Below are positions 22,890 through 31,316 of a stretch of 64,000 nucleotides of DNA, piece after piece (the first letter of the stretch is position 1; each line of letters opens with the position of its first letter). The notes beneath the pieces were generated by a model, which worked only from the letters and a program-made list of their open reading frames with translations, made no database searches and was not told where the DNA came from. The DNA is from an uncultured Alphaproteobacteria bacterium. GTDB lineage: Bacteria; Pseudomonadota; Alphaproteobacteria; HIMB59. Location: contig CACMUL010000002.1 in the NCBI GenBank assembly GCA_902616855.1, forward strand, positions 1 through 64,000, in the 5' to 3' direction. Both the position numbers and the translations under genes were made by a program.

Positions 22890-23054
22890 ACCTCTACTGA
22901 TTATTCCCTTTTGTTCGCTAATGTAAGCCCTTGCTTCCCGCATATATTGAAAAGCACGGGATTATCTTTGTCCCTTCATGTTCACTTCAGCTTGGAACAA
23001 GACATACCGATTGCCCTTTACATCTTTCATCTTTCGTTTAGTTATACTTCCCAT
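22890..23054 (-). pseudogene. Tyrosine integrase relic, N-terminal arm-binding domain only
   Basis: An ATG at 23054, preceded by GAAGGGATATA, begins MGSITKRKMKDVKGNRYVLF and continues QAEVNMKGQR, then a TAA at 22962-22964. The same frame goes on as SRAFQYMREARAYISEQKG. Read through the stop, this follows the pattern of the arm-type DNA-binding N-terminus of phage-like integrases (MGSITKR, then a strand with KG, then S(R/K)xF and a REAxAxxxE helix). After about codon 54 the similarity ends and no catalytic domain follows. It starts 85 bases from the tRNA-Arg gene and reads away from it, as integrases of tRNA elements do. The rest of the 324-base gap (22815-23138) holds no other gene I can see. 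Confidence 0.55.
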
Positions 23055-23138
23055 TATATCCCTTCTTCATTCGTTGCCCGTAATGAGTTTCGTAGGATTA
23101 AGTACAACGATTGAATTATGGTGATATACTTAGATTAA

Positions 23139-23213
23139 GGTTCTGTGGTGAAACGGATATCACACTTGACTACGGATCAAGAATTCAGGGTTCGAATCCT
23201 TGCAGAACCGCCA
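23139..23213 (+). tRNA. tRNA-Arg (anticodon ACG)
   Basis: A full cloverleaf of 75 bases with encoded CCA. The acceptor stem GGTTCTG pairs perfectly with CAGAACC; the D-stem is GTGA/TCAC; the anticodon stem is CTTGA/TCAAG with loop CTACGGA, anticodon ACG at 23172-23174 (reads CGN after A34 deamination). The T-stem CAGGG/CCTTG has one G-T pair and loop TTCGAAT, and the discriminator is G. Its first 39 bases are repeated at 21689. The panC stop codon lies two bases downstream on the other strand. Confidence 0.96.
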
Positions 23214-23215
23214 GT

Positions 23216-24046
23216 TTAAAATTTCAAATTATCAATAAGTCTAACTTTACCTATATAGATCGCATAAAAAAGTCTCGACTCAGAGACTGTGCCATTGAAA
23301 CTTAGGTCATCATTATTTCTAAATTCGAAGTAATCTAATTCTTCAATACCTTGTTTAGCAATGAAATCTTTTGCTTTTTGGTTTGCGGTTTCAATATCTA
23401 ATGATTTTTCTAAAGATTTTAGAAAATTTTCAGTTCGTTGATGAAGACCAATAAAATCTTGAATTTGTTTTTTACTTAATTTTTCATTTCTCGATGAATA
23501 GGCGATGCCCTCTTTGCTTCTCTTTGTAGGAACACGTACTAGATCCAAAGATTTATATTTTTCTTGAATAAATTTTTCGATTATCTTGAGTTGCTGAAAA
23601 TCTTTTTCACCAAAATAAACCTTGTTACTTTTAACAATTGAAAAAAATTTATTTAGTACAGTGATTACACCATCAAAGTGTCCTTTTCTGTATTTATCAC
23701 AAAGAATATTATTATAGTTAGTATTTTTTAAAATAGTTTCATCTTTGTTGTAAATTTCTTCTGCTGATGGTTCAAATAATAGATCTACGTCGTTATCAGA
23801 GCAAAAATCGTAGTCAAGGCCCTTGTTCCTAGGATAAGAGTTAAAATCTTCTTTACTGTTAAATTGTTTTTCATTTACAAAAATACTTACAATAGTTTTG
23901 TGATTATCATTTTTTGATTTTTTTATCAGTTCTTCATGTCCCTTATGAAGGGCGCCCATAGTAGGAACAAAACCAATTGAGTATTTTCGATTTTGATAAG
24001 CAGTCAAATATGACTGTAAATTAGAAATGTCTTTAATTATCAACAT
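23216..24046 (-). CDS. panC: Pantothenate synthetase
   Basis: Joins pantoate and beta-alanine with ATP to give pantothenate, the precursor of CoA. The N-terminal Rossmann fold has IGFVPTMGALHKGHEELIKKS, with the HxGH adenylate motif, followed by VSIFVNEKQFNSKEDFNSYPR (usually FVNPxQF), VYFGEKDFQQLKII, and the KMSKS-like region GIAYSSRNEKLS. The length of 276 residues is normal. The NEKQF in place of NPTQF is a mild divergence near the pantoate site. It lies between tRNA-Arg and rpmH, with no other pan gene nearby. Confidence 0.93.
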   Translation of the reverse strand: MLIIKDISNLQSYLTAYQNRKYSIGFVPTMGALHKGHEELIKKSKNDNHKTIVSIFVNEKQFNSKEDFNSYPRNKGLDYDFCSDNDVDLLFEPSAEEIYNKDETILKNTNYNNILCDKYRKGHFDGVITVLNKFFSIVKSNKVYFGEKDFQQLKIIEKFIQEKYKSLDLVRVPTKRSKEGIAYSSRNEKLSKKQIQDFIGLHQRTENFLKSLEKSLDIETANQKAKDFIAKQGIEELDYFEFRNNDDLSFNGTVSESRLFYAIYIGKVRLIDNLKF

Positions 24047-24119
24047 AATTTGTTTTTATTTATTGACTTCATATCAATAATTGTTAAATGTAGGAACCAA
24101 TTTTTTAGGTGTATTAGCA

Positions 24120-24254
24120 ATGAAAAGAACATATCAACCAAGTCAATTAGTCAGAAAAAGAAGGCATGGATTTCGTTCTAGAATGTCAACTGTTGGTGGT
24201 CGTAAAGTCATTAATGCTAGAAGAGCTAAAGGTCGATCTAGACTATCTGCTTAA
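24120..24254 (+). CDS. rpmH: 50S ribosomal protein L34
   Basis: Forty-four residues starting [20 protein letters not shown] and ending [11 protein letters not shown], the invariant L34 pattern. It is the first gene of the rpmH-rnpA-yidD-yidC-yihA run. dnaA, the usual neighbour in many bacteria, is not present; panC is divergent upstream. The stop is three bases before the TTG start of rnpA. Confidence 0.97.
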   Translation: MKRTYQPSQLVRKRRHGFRSRMSTVGGRKVINARRAKGRSRLSA

Positions 24255-24257
24255 TTT

Positions 24258-24587
24258 TTGAGACTTCCTACACTAAAAAAATCTTCCCAATTTTCTCAAA
24301 TCAGAAATAAAGGGAACTACTTTAAAAGTTCAAGTTTTAATGGCTATATTCTTCATGACGCTGATTTAGAAACTTTTCTAGTTGGTATTATAGCTAGTAA
24401 AAAGCTTGGTAATGCAGTTGAAAGAAATAGGGCTAAAAGAAGGGCTAGAGAGGCAATTCGAACATGCAGTCTTATAAATACATTAAATCAAGTCAAATTT
24501 GTAATAATACTCAAAAAAACAGTTTTGAAAGTACCTTTTATTGATTTAAAACAAGATATTGAAAAATTCTTATCTCATGAAAAATAA
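24258..24587 (+). CDS. rnpA: Ribonuclease P protein component
   Basis: The basic protein subunit of RNase P, 109 residues, which helps the RNA cut tRNA precursors. The RNR motif is intact in SKKLGNAVERNRAKRRAREAIR, and the N-terminus has the LKKSSQFSQIRNKG pattern. No ATG is available near the expected N-terminus; the start is TTG at 24258, three bases after rpmH. It overlaps yidD by 11 bases. Confidence 0.95.
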   Translation: MRLPTLKKSSQFSQIRNKGNYFKSSSFNGYILHDADLETFLVGIIASKKLGNAVERNRAKRRAREAIRTCSLINTLNQVKFVIILKKTVLKVPFIDLKQDIEKFLSHEK

Positions 24588-24813
24588 TATCAAAAAGTTT
24601 TGGAAAATAACTTTTATTGCACCGATTAAATTATATCAATTATTCATATCACCTATGTTACCAAAAACTTGCAGACATCTTCCAACATGCTCTGAATATA
24701 CAATTGAGGCTATTCAAGAATTTGGTGTTTTAAAAGGAATTACAATGGGAATGGTTAGAATTCTAAAATGTAATCCGTTAGGTTCGTCTGGTTACGACCC
24801 AATAAAAAAATAA
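24577..24813 (+). CDS. yidD: Membrane protein insertion efficiency factor
   Basis: A 78-residue membrane-associated protein that assists YidC. It has the three-cysteine family motif in KTCRHLPTCSEY (usually CRFxPTCSxY) and the later KCNPLGSSGYDPI ending, after an N-terminal amphipathic segment IKLYQLFISPML. The ATG at 24577 inside rnpA is preferred over an in-frame TTG at 24559, as it gives the normal length. It sits between rnpA and yidC, the standard position. Confidence 0.94.
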   Translation: MKNNIKKFWKITFIAPIKLYQLFISPMLPKTCRHLPTCSEYTIEAIQEFGVLKGITMGMVRILKCNPLGSSGYDPIKK

Positions 24814-24814
24814 T

Positions 24815-26503
24815 ATGGAAAATCAAAAGAACTTATTCCTAGCTATTATTATTTCAATGGCAATTATTTTTGGTTTTCAGTTACTGGTACCTCAACCAGA
24901 GAGAACGCCAATAACTGAAGAACAAACGAATGATGAAAGTCTTGTTGATCTCAGTATTCAAAAATCTTCATCTAATGTTTTAGTTGATAGAGTGGAAGTA
25001 ATAAATCAAACAGGTAGAGTGAACTTTGATAACTCTAAAATTAAAGGCTCTATTAATTTAAAAGGAGCAGTAATTGATGATCTAATCTTAGAAGAATTCA
25101 GGGAAACTTTAGATCCAAAATCTGACTTAATTGAATTTTTGAATCCTTTAGGATCTGATAATGCCTATTATCTGGATACAGGTTGGGTAAGCTCTGATAG
25201 CACAATTGAATTACCTAATAGTTCTAGTATTTGGATTGCTGATAAAAACAATATTGGTGTTAATGAACCCGTAAAACTGACTTGGACTAGTGATCAGAAT
25301 ATTACTTTTGAAAAAATCATAACTCTTGATGAAAACTATTTATTTAGTGTTGATCAAAGGGTTATAAATAATTCAGGTCTTTCTTTAAACCTTTATCCTT
25401 ACGGATTATCCAAAAGACAAGGAATTCCAGAGATGCAAAATTTCTTCATTCTTCACGAGGGACCACTGTCAATCACTGATGGAGTATTGGAAGAATATGA
25501 TTATGACGATTTAAAAGACGATAAAAAAATTAAACATTCTTCTGTTGGAGGGTGGATCGGGATGACAGATAAGTATTGGCAGACTGCGATAATCCCTAAC
25601 CAAAATGAACCTGTTCAGCAGACATATAGATACAACTTTGTTGATGGTATAGATAATTTTCAAACTGATATTGCTGGGGAAAGAATAGCTGTTTCAAATA
25701 ATGCGAGTATCTCTCATAATTTTAAAATTTTTGCAGGACCAAAAATTGTAAATATTATCGACAAATATATGGAAGAATATGGGTTTGACGGATTTGATCG
25801 TTCAGTGGACTTTGGATGGTTTTATTTTTTAACAAAACCTATTTTTAACGTTTTAGAATTTATATACGGGTATGTAGGAAACTTTGGATGGTCAATAATT
25901 CTGTTCACAGTTTTAATGAGAATTTGTTTTTTTCCACTTGCTCAACAATCGTTTAAATCAATGGCAAAAATGAAAAAACTAGCTCCTGAGATGCAAAGAC
26001 TTAAGGAACAATACGGGGATGATAGAGCTGGAATGCAAAAAGAAATGATGGCTTTATATAAAAGAGAAAAGGCAAATCCTATAGCTGGTTGTTTGCCAAT
26101 ACTTTTACAGATCCCAGTATTTTTTGCCTTGTACAAAGTTTTATTTGTAACTATTGAGATGAGACATGCTCCTTTTATAGGATGGGTACATGATCTCTCA
26201 GCGCCAGATCCCTTAGGGGCTCTTACTCTTTTTGGTTTTGTGGAATGGAACGTTCCAGGTATTTTGCAAATTCTTAATGTTGGAATTTGGCCAATCTTAA
26301 TGGGTATTTCGATGTATATTCAATTTAAATTGAACCCAGCTCCGGTAGATAAAATGCAGGCCAAAATTTTTGGTTTATTGCCAATAGTATTTACTTTTAT
26401 TTTAGGTGGCTTCGCAGCAGGGCTAGTTATTTATTGGACAACTAACAATGTTTTATCAATGGCTCAACAATACATAATACAAAGAAAAATTATGAAGAGT
26501 TAA
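24815..26503 (+). CDS. yidC: Membrane protein insertase YidC
   Basis: A 562-residue inner-membrane insertase. One N-terminal TM helix (about residues 5-22) is followed by a large periplasmic beta-sandwich domain (about 60-345) and five C-terminal TM helices. The conserved cytoplasmic hairpin KSMAKMKKLAPEMQRLKEQYGDDRAGMQKEMMALY-type region and the NPIAGCLPILLQIPVFFALYKVL helix are clear. It inserts subunits such as AtpE and respiratory proteins. Its stop codon overlaps the yihA start by one base (TAATG). Confidence 0.97.
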   Translation: MENQKNLFLAIIISMAIIFGFQLLVPQPERTPITEEQTNDESLVDLSIQKSSSNVLVDRVEVINQTGRVNFDNSKIKGSINLKGAVIDDLILEEFRETLDPKSDLIEFLNPLGSDNAYYLDTGWVSSDSTIELPNSSSIWIADKNNIGVNEPVKLTWTSDQNITFEKIITLDENYLFSVDQRVINNSGLSLNLYPYGLSKRQGIPEMQNFFILHEGPLSITDGVLEEYDYDDLKDDKKIKHSSVGGWIGMTDKYWQTAIIPNQNEPVQQTYRYNFVDGIDNFQTDIAGERIAVSNNASISHNFKIFAGPKIVNIIDKYMEEYGFDGFDRSVDFGWFYFLTKPIFNVLEFIYGYVGNFGWSIILFTVLMRICFFPLAQQSFKSMAKMKKLAPEMQRLKEQYGDDRAGMQKEMMALYKREKANPIAGCLPILLQIPVFFALYKVLFVTIEMRHAPFIGWVHDLSAPDPLGALTLFGFVEWNVPGILQILNVGIWPILMGISMYIQFKLNPAPVDKMQAKIFGLLPIVFTFILGGFAAGLVIYWTTNNVLSMAQQYIIQRKIMKS

Positions 26504-27078
26504 TGAGCCTTGTCTCAAATTATTTCAAAAAACAAACTAAGTTTTTACTAAGCGCTACACAACCTCGTCAATATCCTAATGTAAGTTTTCCTGAAATAGC
26601 TTTCATAGGTAGGTCAAATGTTGGAAAATCTAGTTTAATCAATGCAGTTTTTATGAAAAAACTGGCACATATTTCCAATACCCCAGGTAAAACAAGACAA
26701 ATTAATTTTTTTAATCACGGGGACTCAATGATGGTTGTTGATCTTCCTGGGTATGGATTTGCAAAAATATCTCAAAAGGAGGCATTTCAAATATCAGATC
26801 TTGTCTCTCAATATTTAACATCTCGTGAAAATTTAAAGAAAATATTTGTATTAATTGATAATTCATTGGGGCCAAAAAAAATAGATATAGAGATGATTGA
26901 CTCGATGAAACAAATAAAACAAAAAATTATTATTTGCTATACGAAAAGTGACAAAAAAATAAAAGAAAAGTCTGCTTTTTTAGACAATTTAAATACTGAA
27001 TTTGAAAACTACATTGTAAGCTCAAAAACAAACGAAAACATATTTGAAATTCAAAAAAAAATTTTTGAATTTTTATAA
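26503..27078 (+). CDS. engB: Ribosome-biogenesis GTPase YihA/EngB
   Basis: A 191-residue small GTPase needed for late 50S assembly. G1 is GRSNVGKSS (about residue 36), G2 TPGKTRQ, G3 DLPGYG, G4 TKSD and G5 SSKT. The N-terminal segment SATQPRQYPNVSFPEIAFIG is typical of the family. It is the last gene of the rpmH run and starts on the yidC stop codon. Confidence 0.96.
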   Translation: MSLVSNYFKKQTKFLLSATQPRQYPNVSFPEIAFIGRSNVGKSSLINAVFMKKLAHISNTPGKTRQINFFNHGDSMMVVDLPGYGFAKISQKEAFQISDLVSQYLTSRENLKKIFVLIDNSLGPKKIDIEMIDSMKQIKQKIIICYTKSDKKIKEKSAFLDNLNTEFENYIVSSKTNENIFEIQKKIFEFL

Positions 27079-27121
27079 ATCTTCTTGGCTTTTATATAAT
27101 AAACATTAGTTTAACACGCTT

Positions 27122-27805
27122 ATGAACAATATAACAAATTGGGTTTTTGACTTAGACAATACACTTTATAAAGCAGAGTGTGGTTTGTTTGATAAAGTAC
27201 ACATACTTATGGGTAAGTTTATTGAGGAAAAATTAAATTTAGCCTCTGGTGATGCACAAGCTCTTAGGTCTAAATATTATCATCAATATGGAACAACACT
27301 TAGAGGTCTTATGATTGAACATCAAGTAAATCCTAATGAATATTTGGACTACGTTCATCAAATTAATTATGAAGTAGTTCAACCAAATACATCTCTTGCA
27401 GAAATATTAAAAAGCTTAAATGGAAAAAAGTATATTTTTACAAATGCTAACTTTGAACATGTGGAAAAAGTTTTAGAAAAACTAAATATGACTAATATTT
27501 TTGATGGATGTTTTGACATTTCTGAAAGTGACTATATGCCAAAACCTCACAAAGAAGTTTACGACTCATTCCAAAATAAATTCAATTTAGACAATAGTTC
27601 AACAGCTATGTTTGAGGATCTTCATATTAATTTGAAAGAGCCACATAAAATGGGTTGGCAGACAGTTTGGGTAACGAATAACCTTGAATACAACCTAAAT
27701 AAAGATGTGAATCAACAAGAAGATATCCAAAAAATTATTGATGAAAAAGGTTACATATCACATGTTACTGATGATTTGGAAAATTTCTTAAAAAACGTGA
27801 TATAA
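27122..27805 (+). CDS. Pyrimidine 5'-nucleotidase-like HAD hydrolase
   Basis: A 227-residue HAD-superfamily phosphatase of the SDT1/pyrimidine 5'-nucleotidase type. Motif I is [15 protein letters not shown], motif II is IFTNAN, motif III lies in [10 protein letters not shown] and motif IV is [25 protein letters not shown]. The short helical cap sits between motifs I and II. It starts 43 bases after yihA and precedes dapD, an order common in alphaproteobacteria. The exact substrate (UMP, CMP or another phosphate) is not determined. Confidence 0.88.
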   Translation: MNNITNWVFDLDNTLYKAECGLFDKVHILMGKFIEEKLNLASGDAQALRSKYYHQYGTTLRGLMIEHQVNPNEYLDYVHQINYEVVQPNTSLAEILKSLNGKKYIFTNANFEHVEKVLEKLNMTNIFDGCFDISESDYMPKPHKEVYDSFQNKFNLDNSSTAMFEDLHINLKEPHKMGWQTVWVTNNLEYNLNKDVNQQEDIQKIIDEKGYISHVTDDLENFLKNVI

Positions 27806-27812
27806 AAGTATT

Positions 27813-28643
27813 ATGAGCCACCAAGATATAGTTGAAAAATTATGGGATCAAAGAGATCAGATAAATTTTATTGAGGATAATGAGGCAAAAAAAAATATAG
27901 AAAATGTTCTTAACCTATTGGATGAGGGAAAGCTTCGAGTATGCGAAAAAAAAGAAAATGAATGGCATGTAAATCAATGGCTTAAAAAAGCAATTCTCTT
28001 AAGTTTTAGAATTCAAGATATGGAAATAATCACTGGCGGTCCAAGTGTAAAAGATGGAACTACTTCATGGTGGGATAAAGTTCCCTCAAAATTTCAAGAT
28101 TGGAAATCAGAAAATTTTCAATCAGCTGGTTTTAGAGTTGTTCCTAACTGTGTTGTAAGAAGGTCAGCCTTTATTGCAAAAAGTGCAGTGCTTATGCCTT
28201 GCTTTGTTAACTTGGGTGCATATATAGATGAGGGAACAATGGTTGATACTTGGGCTACTGTTGGATCTTGTGCTCAAGTTGGAAAAAACTGTCATATCTC
28301 AGGAGGTGCAGGTATAGGAGGAGTCTTAGAACCTTTGCAGGCAAATCCAGTTATAATAGAGGATAATTGTTTTATTGGTGCGAGGTCAGAAGTCGCCGAG
28401 GGTGTAATTGTTGGAGAGGGATCAGTATTATCCATGGGAGTATTTATTGGTGCTTCAACAAAAATTTATAATCGTGAAACTAAAGAAATTTATATGGGAA
28501 AAGTTCCTCCATATTCTGTAGTCGTTCCAGGTAGTCTTCCGAGTTCTAAAGGAGATGCATCATTGTACTGTGTTGTGATTGTAAAAACGGTTGATGAAAA
28601 AACTCGTTCAAAAACCTCCGTTAATGAATTATTAAGAGATTAA
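27813..28643 (+). CDS. dapD: Tetrahydrodipicolinate N-succinyltransferase
   Basis: Adds succinyl from succinyl-CoA to tetrahydrodipicolinate in the lysine and diaminopimelate pathway. Of 276 residues, the first 100 are the helical substrate domain and the rest a left-handed beta-helix with hexapeptide repeats ([51 protein letters not shown] coils). The [27 protein letters not shown] segment is diagnostic. It is followed one base later by dapE. Confidence 0.97.
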   Translation: MSHQDIVEKLWDQRDQINFIEDNEAKKNIENVLNLLDEGKLRVCEKKENEWHVNQWLKKAILLSFRIQDMEIITGGPSVKDGTTSWWDKVPSKFQDWKSENFQSAGFRVVPNCVVRRSAFIAKSAVLMPCFVNLGAYIDEGTMVDTWATVGSCAQVGKNCHISGGAGIGGVLEPLQANPVIIEDNCFIGARSEVAEGVIVGEGSVLSMGVFIGASTKIYNRETKEIYMGKVPPYSVVVPGSLPSSKGDASLYCVVIVKTVDEKTRSKTSVNELLRD

Positions 28644-28644
28644 A

Positions 28645-29808
28645 ATGTTAGACACAATAGAACTATCAAAAAAATTAATATCTTTTGACTCTGTTACACC
28701 AGCAAAACAAGATATTTTTGATTTCTTAATTGAAACATTTGAAGAAAATGGTTTTACAACAAAACAACTAAACTTTGATGGAGATGGGAGTTACGAAGTA
28801 ATTAATATCATGGCTACGTATGGGCCAACCAATACAAATGGAAAACATTTTAATTTTTTATGTCATGTTGATGTAGTGCCCCCTGGTAACTTAGAGGATT
28901 GGGACACACCACCTTTTGAACCAACGATTAAAGATGGGTATTTATATGGTCGTGGATCAGAGGATATGAAGGGGTGCACGGCAGCCAGCATGGTAAGTGT
29001 CTTTAAATTCATTAAGGAAAATAAAGATTTTAATGGCACAATAAGTTTTATCATAACTGGAGATGAAGAAGCAGACTCCGTAAATGGTGTAAAGAAAGTT
29101 GTAAAATGGTTGAAAGAAAATAGCATAAGAATAGACGGGTCAATAGCCACTGAGTCATCCTCTGAGAAAATAATCGGTGATCAGATCAAAGTTGGAAGAA
29201 AAGGAGCTGTGGATGTTCAAGTTGAAATTATTGGTAAGCAAGGGCATGCTGCGTATCCTCAACTGGCTCAAAACCCCTTACATTGTTTGTCTAAAGTTAT
29301 CTCTTTTTTTGATGATCAAAAACTTGATGATGGTGCAGAATACTTTGAACCATCTACTCTTCAATTTACTCAGGTCAATTTAAATAATAAGGCAAAAAAT
29401 GTAATCCCTGAAAAATTGATAACTGTTGGCGATATGCGCTTTAATGACAACTGGGATAAAGAAAAAATACAGAACTATTTTGATGAACACTTGACTAAGA
29501 TTTGCTCTGAAAATAATTGTTCATATAAATTGAAGTTAACTTTTAGAGGTATGCCTTTCCAATCTTTCGATAATCCATTTACAAAACATTGTATTAATGC
29601 AATTAAAGATGTTACGGGATTAGAAGCTAGCCAAGATACTGGAGGTGGAACATCAGATGCTAGATTTATGCAAGAGGTCTGTCCTGTCTTCGAATTTGGA
29701 ACGATTAACAAAACTCTGCACAAAGTTAATGAGTGTGTTTCTATAGAGGATCTGAAAACGACTGAACAAATTTACTATAAAACTTTAGAAAACTTTTTTG
29801 ATAATTGA
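28645..29808 (+). CDS. dapE: Succinyl-diaminopimelate desuccinylase
   Basis: A zinc peptidase-family enzyme that releases succinate from N-succinyl-LL-diaminopimelate, two steps after DapD. Metal ligands are in FLCHVDVVPPGNLEDWDTPPF, GRGSEDMKGC, TGDEEADS and FEFGTINKTLHKVNE; the dimerisation lid lies between about residues 180 and 295. Of 387 residues, it matches the family length. The TGA stop overlaps the TTG start of the peroxiredoxin gene (TTGA). Confidence 0.96.
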   Translation: MLDTIELSKKLISFDSVTPAKQDIFDFLIETFEENGFTTKQLNFDGDGSYEVINIMATYGPTNTNGKHFNFLCHVDVVPPGNLEDWDTPPFEPTIKDGYLYGRGSEDMKGCTAASMVSVFKFIKENKDFNGTISFIITGDEEADSVNGVKKVVKWLKENSIRIDGSIATESSSEKIIGDQIKVGRKGAVDVQVEIIGKQGHAAYPQLAQNPLHCLSKVISFFDDQKLDDGAEYFEPSTLQFTQVNLNNKAKNVIPEKLITVGDMRFNDNWDKEKIQNYFDEHLTKICSENNCSYKLKLTFRGMPFQSFDNPFTKHCINAIKDVTGLEASQDTGGGTSDARFMQEVCPVFEFGTINKTLHKVNECVSIEDLKTTEQIYYKTLENFFDN

Positions 29809-30281
29809 AAGAAGGAGATTTAATTCCTGATATTACTTTAAGATCTGTTTCGGCAGATGGTACAAAAAATTTTGGATTACACGACAACTTCAAATTTAAA
29901 AGGGCAATGATAATTTGTGTCCCAGGAGCATTCACTTCAACATGTCACATACAACATCTTCCTCCATTTATTAAAGGTGCAAAAAAGTTGATGTCTGAAA
30001 AGCAAATTGATCAAATTTGTTGCATGACCACTAATGATCCTTACGTGCTTGATTTGTGGAGAAAAGAGTTAGGTGAATCAGAAATTTTATTTTTATCAGA
30101 TGGAAATAATGAATTTTTATTATATTCTCAATTAATAAGAAATCATGAGAAAAGCTTTATGGGTCAAAGACTTATTCGGTCAATTATCCTAATAAATAAT
30201 CTTAAAGTTGAAAAATTAATTTGTGATAATCCAGGCGAGTTAAAAGAAACAAGCTATGAGGCTATTTTAGATAGTATTTAA
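29805..30281 (+). CDS. Prx5-type peroxiredoxin
   Basis: A 158-residue peroxide-reducing protein. The peroxidatic site is PGAFTSTCHIQHLPPF, the Prx5 hallmark (usually PGAFTPTCSxxHLP), with Cys near residue 46; a further Cys-Cys pair (QICCMTTND) follows, and Arg in MGQRLIRS completes the site. The start is TTG at 29805, overlapping the dapE stop, and the next residues are KEGDLIPDITL, the normal family start. The 3' end overlaps the convergent glycosyltransferase gene by 15 bases. The reductant (glutaredoxin or glutathione) is not known. Confidence 0.9.
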   Translation: MKEGDLIPDITLRSVSADGTKNFGLHDNFKFKRAMIICVPGAFTSTCHIQHLPPFIKGAKKLMSEKQIDQICCMTTNDPYVLDLWRKELGESEILFLSDGNNEFLLYSQLIRNHEKSFMGQRLIRSIILINNLKVEKLICDNPGELKETSYEAILDSI

Positions 30282-31316
30282 ATACTCTTTTATTTTTTTA
30301 TTTGACTCAAAATTATTAGCAAATACATAACTTTTTTTACTATAACTTTTATACTTTTTGAAAATATCGATAATTGCTTTGACGAGTTGCTTGGGGTTAT
30401 TTTCTTTTACAATTATACCATTGTTACCTATTGACTCTGGAGTTCCTCCACTATTACTGACTATGCTAGGTAACCCATAAGAAGCTGCTTCAACATTAGA
30501 TATTCCAAAACCCTCAATACTTTCAGGTGTGGTTATAGTTGGCATTATATGAACAGAAGAATTCTTAAAAATTTTTTCACTTGAGACATCGTGGTGTATA
30601 AAATCTACCTGCTTTTGTAGTGAGAATTTAAAAACTAAATCCTTTAATCTTGATAATTCTGGTCCATCTCCAAGAATTGCATATTTAAGTGATATCTTAT
30701 AATCATTTCTTAGTATAGACATTGCTTCAAATACTAAATGGTGCCCTTTTCTATATTCAAGTCTAGCAACAGTACATAAATCGTATTTTTTTTTATTGTT
30801 TATATTTTTTGGAATTTTTTTAATAAAAGCTGGATATATTATTTTATTATTAATTTTTTTCAAAATTTTAAAATTTTTAAATGTTTTATTTTTAGTAAAT
30901 TGAGAATTATAAATAATCAAATCTGCTTTATTTAAAGAATTTACAATTCTATTTTTATCACTTAGTTTTAATATTTCATTTCCATGAGCTAAACAAATTT
31001 TTCTTATATCTGTAGTATTATTAAATAGCTCTAAAGATTTCCAACTATCAAAAAAAATAATATCAATTTTATTTTTTTTTAAAAAGCTCTGAGCGAAACT
31101 TAATTTAATTCTTTTTCTAAGAAACTTAATTTGATCAAATCTGTGGATATCAAACTTACATTTATTGTCAAAATCTGAGGAGGAGAGTTTCGATCCATCA
31201 GAGAGAACTGTTACTTTATTTTGCGTGTTAAATGCATGTTGAGCTATATTTGTCATTACAGACTCAATACCGCCTACTTTTGGAGCAAAACATTGTGTGT
31301 AAATAAGAATATTAAT
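30267..31316 (-). CDS. Glycosyltransferase family 4 (GT-B), probable ATT start
   Basis: A retaining glycosyltransferase, likely transferring a sugar from a nucleotide donor in envelope polysaccharide or lipid glycosylation. The first ATG (31256) would remove the first strand and the donor loop. Twenty codons upstream the frame reads INILIYTQCFAPKVGGIESV, the standard GT4 N-terminus, with no ATG, GTG or TTG start available; an ATT at 31316-31314 overlaps the truA stop and has AAAGGAGATATCTT just before it. The C-terminal domain has CTVARLEYRKGHHLVFEAM, ILGDGPEL and SIEGFGISNVEAASYGLPSIVSNSGGTPE, including the E(x7)E motif. With the ATT start the protein is 349 residues. The acceptor is unknown. 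Confidence 0.85.
   Translation of the reverse strand: MNILIYTQCFAPKVGGIESVMTNIAQHAFNTQNKVTVLSDGSKLSSSDFDNKCKFDIHRFDQIKFLRKRIKLSFAQSFLKKNKIDIIFFDSWKSLELFNNTTDIRKICLAHGNEILKLSDKNRIVNSLNKADLIIYNSQFTKNKTFKNFKILKKINNKIIYPAFIKKIPKNINNKKKYDLCTVARLEYRKGHHLVFEAMSILRNDYKISLKYAILGDGPELSRLKDLVFKFSLQKQVDFIHHDVSSEKIFKNSSVHIMPTITTPESIEGFGISNVEAASYGLPSIVSNSGGTPESIGNNGIIVKENNPKQLVKAIIDIFKKYKSYSKKSYVFANNFESNKKIKEYLNTI

Larger units (their letters stand above)
21689..23177. mobile_element. Relic of a small tRNA-Arg-associated integrative element
   Basis: The region is bounded by two direct copies of the first 39 bases of tRNA-Arg: a stand-alone copy at 21689-21727 and the copy inside the intact tRNA gene at 23139-23177. 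They differ at one base. Between them lie a cupin gene, a gene of a small barrel-like family, a hairpin-rich stretch and the truncated start of a tyrosine integrase reading away from the tRNA. This is the layout expected when an element inserts in the anticodon region and restores the 5' half of the tRNA. The integrase is dead, so the element is fixed. Base composition of 22400-23138 looks richer in G+C than its surroundings by eye. Confidence 0.6.

Noticed and set aside
22725..22943. 72-residue minus-strand frame overlapping the end of the island gene
   Set aside because: Its first part is the tail of the integrase relic; the rest is antisense to the 22410 gene and the hairpins, with no protein-like pattern.
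24120..26503. rpmH-rnpA-yidD-yidC region as an origin marker
   Set aside because: dnaA and gidA/parAB are not adjacent, and in alphaproteobacteria this group is often far from the origin.
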